From: DASXTK01 sp036505485
GTDB lineage: Bacteria; Actinomycetota; Acidimicrobiia; Acidimicrobiales; VFJN01
Assembly (NCBI GenBank): GCA_036505485.1
Contig: DASXTK010000358.1
Location: 1-23,358 of the forward strand
Direction of reading: 5' to 3'
DNA: 23,358 nucleotides
Below, piece by piece: positions 8,090-14,700 of this stretch (positions are counted from its first letter, which is position 1; each line of letters begins with the position of its first letter). The notes under the pieces are model-generated. The model did no database searches. It was not told the DNA's origin and saw nothing but the letters and a program-made list of their open reading frames with translations. Both the position numbers and the translations under genes were made by a program.

Positions 8090-9510
8090 CAGTCCCCTGC
8101 CTTCCTGGCCTTCCAGAAGTAGTTGTGGATGCCGTCGGCGGTGAACAGCTTGCGGAACGTCATCCCCACCCGGTCGCCGATGTGGACGTCGGCCGGGTCG
8201 ACGTCGGTCAGCTCCACCGGCAGCCGGCCGCCGCCGTCGAAGTCCACCACCGCGAAGACCACCGGCGGCGACGGCGAGTAGGCCAGGCGGTCGATGGTGA
8301 AGGTCACGATGGTGCCCTGCCGGTCGGCCATGCGGCGGGTCTGGTCGTCGAGCGGCGAGGGCGGCAGGTGCACGGTGCCGTCGTCGGACTCCGATCCCAC
8401 GAACGCGAACTTCCAGGAGGTCGAGCGGCCCGCGGCCGACGCCGACGGCCGGGCCGGTTCGGGGCGGCGGGGCGGATCGATGGGCAGCAGGCCGCGCCAA
8501 GCCAGGTAGCGGCCATAGCTCACGGACCCTCCGCTCGCGACCTGAGCGGCGACCGAGCGGCTCATCCGTCGGTCGACCAGCGCCTCTGTGGTCCGGAACA
8601 ACGTGACATCGGCGCCGTCGGCCAACACCACCAAGGCGACGACCTGGTCGGGCTCGGCCTCGTCCAGGGTGGCCGCCAGCGCCAAGTAGGGGTGCGCCGC
8701 GCCGGTGAAGCCCACGGTCGCGTCGAGGTCGACCTCGTTCCGGCGTTGATCTGGTCCGAGTACCGGGCCAATCGAACGCTGAAATGATTTCACCGCCCGG
8801 GCATGGGGACCGGCCACGACCACGTGGTCGACCTGGTCGGGCGTGAGGTTGGCGTTCTTGAGGGCATCGTCCCAGGCCCGCTGGCCGAGGTCGAGGTAGC
8901 GGCGCTCGCCGAAGCGTTCCTCCCATACCTTGGCGTGGGCCTCGCCCGGAGCCCGCCAGCGATCGAGGAACTCGGCGGTGGCGCTGCCCTCCCCCAGCAG
9001 CGCGGCGATCACCGGGGTTGCTTCGGTGGGATCGCCGACCAGCAACGCCGCCGCGGCGTCGCCGCCCCCGGCCTCCTCCGCGCTCCCAGGCAGACCGCTG
9101 CGCAGATCGGCGGCCACCAGCAGTGCGTGCCGGCCGCTGCCGAGTCCGGCCCGAAGGGCTCCGGCCGCGGAACGGACCGAACCGTTGACATCGAACGCGG
9201 GGACCGCCGGATCCAGCTCCAGCGCAGCGTGCACTGCAGTGGCGTTGGTCTTGTCGGCGTAGGCCGGCGTGGTGGTGGCGAACCACAAGGACAACCCGGT
9301 GGGGCGCTGCTCGGCCTCGTAGCCGGGACCCAGGGTCCCCAGCAGGTACCGGGCCGCGGCGAAGGCCATGGTGGTGGTGTCCTCGTCGTAGGACGCCACG
9401 GTGCGGGTCCCCTTGCCGCCGCCCTTGCCCGCGACCGCGGCGATCTCGGACCGGTCGAGCCGATGGAACGGCACATATGCCCCATAGGCCAGGATTCCGC
9501 GCCGCGTCAT
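8089..9510 (-). CDS. HMG-CoA synthase/ketosynthase III-like protein fused to a DUF35 OB-fold domain
   Basis: A 473-residue two-domain protein. Residues 1-345 have the thiolase-fold plan of HMG-CoA synthase and ketosynthase III: ILAYGAYVPFHRLDR, YDEDTTTMAF, FATTTPAYADKTNA, AFDVNGS, and VVAGPHARAVKSF with His236. The position of the nucleophilic Cys (DVNGsCxS in relatives) is Val112, so acyl transfer by the normal route is not expected. Residues of about 365-473 are a DUF35 OB-fold (GTIVTFTIDRLAYSP, VHIGDRVGMTFRKL) whose usual four zinc-ribbon cysteines are absent. I place the start at ATG 9510; an upstream in-frame GTG at 9546 would lie inside the palindrome 9530-9548. With the downstream thiolase it resembles the archaeal thiolase-DUF35-HMG-CoA synthase assembly, and may act as a scaffold or CoA-binding partner. 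Confidence 0.87.
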   Translation of the reverse strand: MTRRGILAYGAYVPFHRLDRSEIAAVAGKGGGKGTRTVASYDEDTTTMAFAAARYLLGTLGPGYEAEQRPTGLSLWFATTTPAYADKTNATAVHAALELDPAVPAFDVNGSVRSAAGALRAGLGSGRHALLVAADLRSGLPGSAEEAGGGDAAAALLVGDPTEATPVIAALLGEGSATAEFLDRWRAPGEAHAKVWEERFGERRYLDLGQRAWDDALKNANLTPDQVDHVVVAGPHARAVKSFQRSIGPVLGPDQRRNEVDLDATVGFTGAAHPYLALAATLDEAEPDQVVALVVLADGADVTLFRTTEALVDRRMSRSVAAQVASGGSVSYGRYLAWRGLLPIDPPRRPEPARPSASAAGRSTSWKFAFVGSESDDGTVHLPPSPLDDQTRRMADRQGTIVTFTIDRLAYSPSPPVVFAVVDFDGGGRLPVELTDVDPADVHIGDRVGMTFRKLFTADGIHNYFWKARKAGD

Positions 9511-9529
9511 CGCGCCAGCGTAGGAGCGA

Positions 9530-9548
9530 ATCTGACGGGTCGTCACAT
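9530..9548. promoter_or_regulatory. Imperfect palindrome, candidate TetR-type operator (copy 2)
   Basis: ATCTGACG-GGT-CGTCACAT keeps the 8-3-8 pattern of the 1704 and 12318 sites with one mismatch in the right arm. It ends 19 bases upstream of the ketosynthase/DUF35 start at 9510 and lies between that operon and the divergent MurA-like gene. The spacing favours control of the minus-strand operon. Confidence 0.7.
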
Positions 9549-9591
9549 TTCCGGATGGGTCACCTTCTCAAGCCGCACCCCCGGCGACCTA

Positions 9592-9597
9592 TAGGCT
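9592..9597 (+). promoter_or_regulatory. Candidate -10 box of a leaderless promoter for the MurA-like gene
   Basis: TAGGCT fits the actinobacterial TANNNT -10 pattern and ends six bases before the GTG start at 9604, which is the spacing expected of a leaderless transcript. No Shine-Dalgarno sequence is seen before the GTG. No convincing -35 box is visible. Confidence 0.45.
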
Positions 9598-9603
9598 GGT
9601 TCG

Positions 9604-10929
9604 GTGACGCCAGCGCCGACGTCCGTCATCTGGGAGCTCGAGGGCGGGGCACCTCTCCGAGGTTCCCTCCGCGCCCAAGGGGCCAAGAACGCGGTGACCA
9701 AGCAGCTGGTCGCCAGCTTGTTGACCAGCGAGACCTGCACCCTCTACAACGTGCCGGAGATCGCCGAGGTCGACGTGACCCTGAGCATCCTGGGCGAGCT
9801 CGGGTCCGAGTTCCACCGGGAGGGCACCACCGTCGAGGTGTCCACACCCGAGGTGACCGGCCAGGTCTCGGAGCTGTACACCGGGCTCAACCGGGTCCCG
9901 ATCCTGCTTCTGGGGCCGCTGCTCAACCGGGTCGGTGAGGCCACCGTGCCCATGGTCGGCGGCTGTCAGATCGGCAAGCGGCCGATCGACTTCCACGTGG
10001 CCGGGCTCGAGGCCATGGGGGCCGAGATCACCGTCGAGGGGTCGACGATGGTGGCCAGGGCGAAGCGGCTGGTGGGAACCCGCCACCGCCTGCCCTATCC
10101 GTCGGTCGGCGCCACCGAGAACCTGATCCTGGCCGCGGTCGGGGCCAAGGGCACCACGGTCATCGAGAACGCGGCCATCGAGCCCGAGATCATCGACCTG
10201 CTGCTGCTGCTCCAGAAGATGGGCGCGCATGCGGTGGTCGAGGTCGATCGCCGCATCCTGATCGAGGGCGTCGACCAGCTCCACGGCAGCGTCCACCACG
10301 TCATCGAGGACCGGATCGAGATCGCCTCCTACGCCGCCGCGGCCGCGGCCACCGGCGGCAACATCGAGGTGGTGGGGGCCAACCAGGTCCACCTGATGAG
10401 CTTCCTCAACTTCCTGCGCCGCATCGGCGGGCAGTTCACGGTGACCGACCGGGGCATGCGCTTCTGGGGCGACGGCGGCAAGCTCCGCTCCCGTCATCTC
10501 GAGACCGATGTCCACCCCGGGTTCATGACCGACTGGCAGCAGCCCGCGGTCGTGGTGCTGACCCAGGCCGAGGGCGTGTCGGTGGTGCACGAGACCGTGT
10601 ACGAGAACCGTTTCGGCTACACCGAGCTGCTGCGGGCCATGGGGGCCAAGATCGAGCTGTCCAGCCAGTGCCTGGGCCGGCGCACCTGCCGCTTCGTCGA
10701 TCAGGACTTCCCCCACTCGGCCGTGGTCTCCGGTCCCACCTCGCTGTTGGGCACCGATCTGGCCATCCCCGACCTCCGAGCCGGCTTCGCCTACGTGCTG
10801 GCCGGGCTGTTGGCCCACGGACGCACCCGGCTCCACAACGTCTGGTACCTCGACCGGGGCTACGAGGACATCCCGGGCAAGCTCGGGGAGCTGGGCGTCG
10901 ACGTCAAGGTCACCCACGAGACCGACTAA
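9604..10929 (+). CDS. murA: UDP-N-acetylglucosamine 1-carboxyvinyltransferase (MurA) family enzyme
   Basis: A 441-residue EPSP-synthase-fold enzyme predicted to transfer enolpyruvate from PEP to UDP-GlcNAc, the first step of cytoplasmic peptidoglycan precursor synthesis. Residues matching the E. coli active site are present: Lys28-Asn29 (GAKNA), Arg97, Cys121 (GGCQIGKRP), Asp310 (MTDWQ) and Arg392 (DLRAG), plus the terminal DRGYEDIPGKLGELG. The N-terminal segment VTKQLVASLL departs from the usual ALPI-type sequence, so this could be a second, divergent MurA paralogue rather than the only copy. The GTG start directly follows a likely leaderless promoter. Its TAA stop overlaps the stop of the convergent NIPSNAP gene. 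It is flanked by catabolic operons with no obvious functional link. Confidence 0.88.
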   Translation: MTPAPTSVIWELEGGAPLRGSLRAQGAKNAVTKQLVASLLTSETCTLYNVPEIAEVDVTLSILGELGSEFHREGTTVEVSTPEVTGQVSELYTGLNRVPILLLGPLLNRVGEATVPMVGGCQIGKRPIDFHVAGLEAMGAEITVEGSTMVARAKRLVGTRHRLPYPSVGATENLILAAVGAKGTTVIENAAIEPEIIDLLLLLQKMGAHAVVEVDRRILIEGVDQLHGSVHHVIEDRIEIASYAAAAAATGGNIEVVGANQVHLMSFLNFLRRIGGQFTVTDRGMRFWGDGGKLRSRHLETDVHPGFMTDWQQPAVVVLTQAEGVSVVHETVYENRFGYTELLRAMGAKIELSSQCLGRRTCRFVDQDFPHSAVVSGPTSLLGTDLAIPDLRAGFAYVLAGLLAHGRTRLHNVWYLDRGYEDIPGKLGELGVDVKVTHETD

Positions 10930-11564
10930 CGCAGCCGCGAACGCGAGGTCGGGTCGAGCCTCAGCTGTTGGACCGCGGTAACGAAGTCGGGCAGCTCCGG
11001 GATCGGCGCCGGGTCTCGTTGGATCCACACCACGACGTGTTCCCCGGTCCGCACCGGCAGCGCGGGGAAGGTGTTCTCGCTCGGCTCCTCGACGAACATC
11101 GCCAACGACGACGACCCGGTCGCGGCCAGCGCCTCGATGACGGCTGGGTCCGCGGGGCCGGCAAGCGAACAAACGGTGACGACCAGGCGCGTCGCGGGCA
11201 CTTGCTCGCCGTGAGCCGGTCTCTCGGGCTGCGGACCGAACCCGGACTCCGCCGACACCGGACGCAACAGCAGCACATCGTCGACGTCGATCATCGTGGC
11301 GTTGGCGGCCGATGCGTGGGTCTTCCACACCGGTCCGCCGTAGAACGCCTCCAGCGCTTCCCGGCGGCGTTCCATGTCCGGGAACCCCCGGAGCCACACG
11401 AACCGTTCCGGCCGATCCAGATCACGGAACTGGCCGATGATCTCCATGCCGACGTCCTCCTGCGATTCGACCAGCTCCCGGTCGAACAGCTCGATCAGCA
11501 CGTCCCGCTGGCCCGGCTTCAACGTGTACTGCCGGAGCTCCACAACTGGACAGCACCAGCTCAT
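10926..11564 (-). CDS. NIPSNAP family protein
   Basis: A 212-residue protein. Residues of about 8-105 form a ferredoxin-like alpha+beta barrel of the NIPSNAP type (VVELRQYTLKPGQRDVLIEL, ERFVWLRGFPDMERR, AFYGGPVWKTH). Residues 105-212 look like a second, weaker repeat of a related fold (TRLVVTVCSLAG, EEPSENTFPALPVR). The molecular role of the family is unclear in bacteria; members often sit in catabolic operons and some relatives bind hydrophobic molecules or act as small oxygenases. The ATG overlaps the stop of the nitroreductase gene by four bases (ATGA), so the two are translationally coupled. The stop overlaps that of the MurA-like gene on the other strand. Confidence 0.85.
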   Translation of the reverse strand: MSWCCPVVELRQYTLKPGQRDVLIELFDRELVESQEDVGMEIIGQFRDLDRPERFVWLRGFPDMERRREALEAFYGGPVWKTHASAANATMIDVDDVLLLRPVSAESGFGPQPERPAHGEQVPATRLVVTVCSLAGPADPAVIEALAATGSSSLAMFVEEPSENTFPALPVRTGEHVVVWIQRDPAPIPELPDFVTAVQQLRLDPTSRSRLR

Positions 11565-12262
11565 CGCCCAACCTCCGAACGGGGTGGGCCGCCGGCGTAG
11601 GCGGTGCCGGGCGGATCCACGGCCCAGGGCGCGGGCTTGTCCCAAGCGTCCTCGTAGACGATCTCCTCGAGCGGCCGCCGGCGGACAGGTCCGTGGTTTC
11701 CGACCGGCCGACCGAGCGGGATGGTGGCCGCGATGTCGACGCCGTCCGGGATCCCCAGGATCTCGCCCAGGCGCTTCTCGACCGGGCGATGCCACACGGT
11801 CATGACCCCGCCGTAGCCCAGCTCCCGGGCCGCCAGCAGCAGGTTCTGGCAGGCCGGGTACACCGACGCCCCCTCGGTGAAGTGGCCGTCGTGCCAGTGC
11901 CACATGCAGACCAACACGATGACCGGGGCCTCGTCGACGTGGTCGACGAAGTGCTCCATGGCCGCGGCCATCCGGGACTTGGGGGACGACTGTTCCGTGC
12001 CGCTGCCCTGGTCATAGCCGTAGCCAGTCCGCATCGCGGCCCACATCGAACGGAAGGCCTCACCCAGCAGTGTCCGGGCTTCCGCCGCTCGTGGCCCGTC
12101 GCGCAGCACGACGAACCGGAACGGTTGCCGATTCGAACCGGACGGTGCCCGGCTGGCGGCGAAGAACATCTGCGCCAGGTCGGATTCGGGGATGGGGTCG
12201 GGCCGGTAGCGCCGGATCGCCCGGGTCGTGCTCACCACATCGAAGAAGTCCACCCCCGTCAC
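11561..12262 (-). CDS. Nitroreductase family FMN-dependent oxidoreductase
   Basis: A 233-residue flavoprotein of the nitroreductase fold. The N-terminal FMN phosphate-binding stretch TTRAIRRYRPDPIP (12-25), ASRAPSGSNRQPFRFVVLRD (36-55) and the C-terminal segment ACQNLLLAARELGYGG followed by GIPDGVDIAATIPLGRP are typical. Such enzymes reduce nitro groups, quinones or enoates with NAD(P)H; the natural substrate here is unknown. The start is GTG at 12262, without a clear Shine-Dalgarno site. It is the first gene of a two-gene operon with the NIPSNAP protein and is divergent from the acyl-CoA dehydrogenase operon. The palindrome at 12318-12336 lies 55 bases upstream and could regulate both directions. 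Confidence 0.88.
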   Translation of the reverse strand: MTGVDFFDVVSTTRAIRRYRPDPIPESDLAQMFFAASRAPSGSNRQPFRFVVLRDGPRAAEARTLLGEAFRSMWAAMRTGYGYDQGSGTEQSSPKSRMAAAMEHFVDHVDEAPVIVLVCMWHWHDGHFTEGASVYPACQNLLLAARELGYGGVMTVWHRPVEKRLGEILGIPDGVDIAATIPLGRPVGNHGPVRRRPLEEIVYEDAWDKPAPWAVDPPGTAYAGGPPRSEVGR

Positions 12263-12315
12263 CCTAGAGATCGTTCTTCGTCGGTAGCGGTCTGGCCTCG
12301 CGGGTTACTGAGGCG

Positions 12316-12321
12316 TAATCT
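12316..12321 (+). promoter_or_regulatory. Candidate -10 box of the acyl-CoA dehydrogenase operon
   Basis: TAATCT fits TANNNT and overlaps the left arm of the palindrome 12318-12336, so a bound repressor would block RNA polymerase directly. A transcript from here would have a short leader carrying the GGAGG at 12349-12353. No clear -35 box is seen. Confidence 0.4.
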
Positions 12322-12336
12322 GACGGTCCGTCAGAT
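12318..12336. promoter_or_regulatory. Perfect palindrome, candidate TetR-type operator (copy 3)
   Basis: ATCTGACG-GTC-CGTCAGAT is a perfect 8-3-8 inverted repeat, extendable by one A/T pair on each side (12317-12337). It ends 22 bases before the ATG of the dehydrogenase at 12359 and lies between divergent operons. It is the same site as those at 1704 and 9530. Confidence 0.8.
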
Positions 12337-12358
12337 TTGTCGCAGGGTGGAGGCCAGG

Positions 12359-13546
12359 ATGGACTTCGAGTTCTCCGAGGAGCAGCGAGCATTCCTCGCC
12401 GAGGTCGAGCGGTTCCTCGACGAAAATGACGATCCCGCGGTGATGGATCCCACCCGGGAGAACATGGCCCAGATCGTGGATACGCCCGAGCGGCGGGCGT
12501 TCATGGCCAAGCTGGGCGAGCAGGGCTGGCTGGGCATGACCTGGCCCAAGGAGTACGGCGGCCAGGAAGGCGACGGCGTCTACGAGTACCTGCTCAACGA
12601 GGCCCTGGCCCGCCGGGGCGCGCCGCAGATTGGCAAGGGCGTCGGGATCGTCGGCAAGACCATCATCCGGCACGGGTCCGAACGGATGAAGGCCGAGTTC
12701 CTGCCCAAGATCCTGCGCAACGAGGTGGAGTTCGCGGTCGGCTACTCCGAGCCCAACGCCGGCTCTGACGCAGCGTCGATGCAGCTCAAGGCGGTTCGGG
12801 ACGAGGAGCGGGGTGGCTGGGTCCTCAACGGCCAGAAGACCTGGACCACCTCTGCCCACTTCGCCGACTGGTACTGGGTCGGCGCCCGCACCAACCCTGA
12901 CGCCCCCAAGCACCACGGCATCACCCTGTTCCTCGTGCCCATGGACCACCCGGGGCTGACCATCGTGGCCATCTGGACCATGGGCGACGAGCGCACCAAC
13001 GAGGTCTTCTTCGACGATGTGTTCGTCTCCGACGACTATGTGGTGGGCGAACTGAACCGGGGGTTCCAGTACATCGCCCAGGCGCTGGACCTCGAGCGGT
13101 TCACCATGTTCACGTACTCGCAGATCGACCAACGGCTGGGGGTCCTGCTCGACTACGTGCGCACGGCGTCGCGGGACGGGGAGCCGCTGCGCAACGATCC
13201 GGTGGTCCGCCAGCGGGTGGCCCAGCTGGTCACCCAGATGGAGGTGGCCCGGCTGCTGGGGCTGCGGTTCGTCCACGCCTCGCTGCAGGGTGGCGACCCG
13301 CCCCGGACCGAGGCGTCGGAGTACAAGCTGTTCGCCACCGAGTTCTCCCGCCGGCTGGCCGATGCCTCGATGGACCTCGGCGGTCCCGGGACCCAGCTGC
13401 GGGTGGGCACCGAGGACGCACCGATGCGGGGCCGGGCGGAGTCGACCTACCGCTACACGGTGATCGACACCATCGGCGGCGGCACCTCCGAGGTGCAGAA
13501 GAACATCATCGCTACCCGCAAGCTCGGGCTCCCCAAGAACTTCTGA
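12359..13546 (+). CDS. Acyl-CoA dehydrogenase (FadE-type), first of operon
   Basis: A 395-residue FAD-dependent acyl-CoA dehydrogenase that introduces the alpha,beta double bond. Visible motifs are GMTWPKEYGGQ (about 58-68), the substrate/FAD loop GYSEPNAGSDAASMQLKA, NGQKTWTTSAHFADW, and the C-terminal GGGTSEVQKNIIATRKLGLP. Glu246 in ALDLERF matches the helix position of the catalytic Glu in isovaleryl-CoA dehydrogenase. Start: ATG with GGAGG five bases upstream; the longer upstream frame crosses the operator. It overlaps the next gene by one base (TGATG). Together with the second dehydrogenase at the end of the operon it may form an alpha2beta2 heteromer like the FadE pairs of steroid degradation, though both copies seem to keep a candidate base. 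Confidence 0.93.
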   Translation: MDFEFSEEQRAFLAEVERFLDENDDPAVMDPTRENMAQIVDTPERRAFMAKLGEQGWLGMTWPKEYGGQEGDGVYEYLLNEALARRGAPQIGKGVGIVGKTIIRHGSERMKAEFLPKILRNEVEFAVGYSEPNAGSDAASMQLKAVRDEERGGWVLNGQKTWTTSAHFADWYWVGARTNPDAPKHHGITLFLVPMDHPGLTIVAIWTMGDERTNEVFFDDVFVSDDYVVGELNRGFQYIAQALDLERFTMFTYSQIDQRLGVLLDYVRTASRDGEPLRNDPVVRQRVAQLVTQMEVARLLGLRFVHASLQGGDPPRTEASEYKLFATEFSRRLADASMDLGGPGTQLRVGTEDAPMRGRAESTYRYTVIDTIGGGTSEVQKNIIATRKLGLPKNF

Positions 13547-14700
13547 TGTCGGGTTTCCTAGCCGGGATCACCGTCCTCGACCTCTCCACGGTCGGCCCGG
13601 CGACCCGCTGCACCCGGGTGCTGGCCGACTACGGGGCCACGGTCGTGAAGATCGGGCCGCCGCGACCTTCGGCGGGAGCCCACCAGCTGGCGTTCCACGC
13701 CTACAGCGGGCACCGGGGGATGCGACGGGCCGCCATCGATCTGCGTTCCCCGGCCGGGAACGCGGCGTTCCTCCGGCTGGCCGCCGGCGCCGACGTGGTG
13801 GTCGAGAGCTTCCGGCCCGGGGTCGTCGACCGGTTGGGCGTCGGCTTCGAGGCGGTTCGGGCCGTTCGGGCGGACATCGTCTACTGCTCCACCAGCGGTT
13901 ACGGCCAGGCTGGGCCCCACGCCCAGCGGGCCGGCCATGACCTCAACTACCTGGCCGTCGGAGGGTTCCTCCACACGTCGGGGCGGGAGGGCTCCGGCGC
14001 TCCGGCGTTGCCGGGAGCAACCGTGGCCGACATCGCCGCCGGGGGGCTGCAGGCCGCCGCCGCCATCCTGGGCGCGCTGTTCCACCGGGAGCGCACCGGC
14101 GAGGGGGCGTACCTGGATGTGGCCGTGACCGACGGCGTGGCCTGGATGCTGTCGCTGTACATCGACGACTACCTGGCCACCGGTGAGCTGCCGGGTCCGG
14201 GCCACAACATCCTGACCGGCCGGTACGCCTGCTACGCCATCTACGGGACCCGGGACGGCCGCTGGCTGGCGGTCGCCGCCATCGAGCCGGTGTTCTGGGC
14301 CAACCTGTGCCGGGCGCTGGGGCTGGACCGCTGGATCGAGCGCCAGACCGACGACGCCAGCCAGGACGCCATCCGCGCCGATCTGGCCGCGGCCTTCGCC
14401 ACCCGGGACCGGGACGACTGGGTCGCGACCCTGGCCGACGCCGACACCTGCGTGGCTCCGGTCAACGACATCACCGAGGTGGTGACCGACCCTCAACTGG
14501 TGTCGCGGGGTGCCGTGGTCGAGGCCAAGCACCCGGCGCACGGGACGATCCGCCAGCTCGGACCGCTCCTGGCCGGCGCCGGGGACGCCGACGTCAACCT
14601 CCCCGACACAGCGGCCACCGACACCGACGACCTGCTCACCGCGGCCGGTTACACCCCCGCCGAACTGGCCGCCCTCCACACCGACGGAGTCATCGCATGA
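13546..14700 (+). CDS. CaiB/BaiF family protein, alpha-methylacyl-CoA racemase-like
   Basis: A 384-residue member of the CoA-transferase family III fold. Motifs include STVGPATRCTRVLADYGATVVKI (split by normal family spacing), SFRPGVVDRLG, YGQAGPHAQRAGHDLNY and GAYLDVAVTDGV. His131 in AGHDLNY and Asp162 in VADIAAGG match the His126/Asp156 acid-base pair of mycobacterial alpha-methylacyl-CoA racemase, with nearly the same spacing. I therefore favour epimerisation of a 2-methyl acyl-CoA over CoA transfer, which would make a (2R) substrate accessible to (2S)-specific dehydrogenases. A CoA-transferase role is the alternative. It is coupled to both neighbours by start/stop overlaps. Confidence 0.88.
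   Translation: MSGFLAGITVLDLSTVGPATRCTRVLADYGATVVKIGPPRPSAGAHQLAFHAYSGHRGMRRAAIDLRSPAGNAAFLRLAAGADVVVESFRPGVVDRLGVGFEAVRAVRADIVYCSTSGYGQAGPHAQRAGHDLNYLAVGGFLHTSGREGSGAPALPGATVADIAAGGLQAAAAILGALFHRERTGEGAYLDVAVTDGVAWMLSLYIDDYLATGELPGPGHNILTGRYACYAIYGTRDGRWLAVAAIEPVFWANLCRALGLDRWIERQTDDASQDAIRADLAAAFATRDRDDWVATLADADTCVAPVNDITEVVTDPQLVSRGAVVEAKHPAHGTIRQLGPLLAGAGDADVNLPDTAATDTDDLLTAAGYTPAELAALHTDGVIA

Noticed and set aside
8724..8737. Palindrome CGAGGTCGACCTCG inside the ketosynthase-like gene
   Set aside because: It encodes ordinary Val-Asp-Leu-Asp sequence with favoured codons and lies far from any promoter; chance is the simplest reading.
8780..8792. Palindrome TGAAATGATTTCA inside the ketosynthase-like gene
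   Set aside because: It lies within conserved coding sequence (Lys-Ser-Phe) and has no relation to the 66-bp element; a single short palindrome is weak evidence.
9589..11397. A 602-codon open frame on the minus strand across the MurA-like gene
   Set aside because: It is rich in Gly, Arg, Asp, His and Val in the pattern of a GC-rich antisense shadow and shows no family motif. The plus strand has an intact MurA active site.
12305..13276. A 323-codon minus-strand frame opposite the first acyl-CoA dehydrogenase
   Set aside because: No recognisable motifs, and it would have to read through the operator and the dehydrogenase gene.
13558..14679. A 373-codon minus-strand frame opposite the CaiB-family gene
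   Set aside because: Composition is that of an antisense shadow; the plus-strand gene is complete with catalytic residues.
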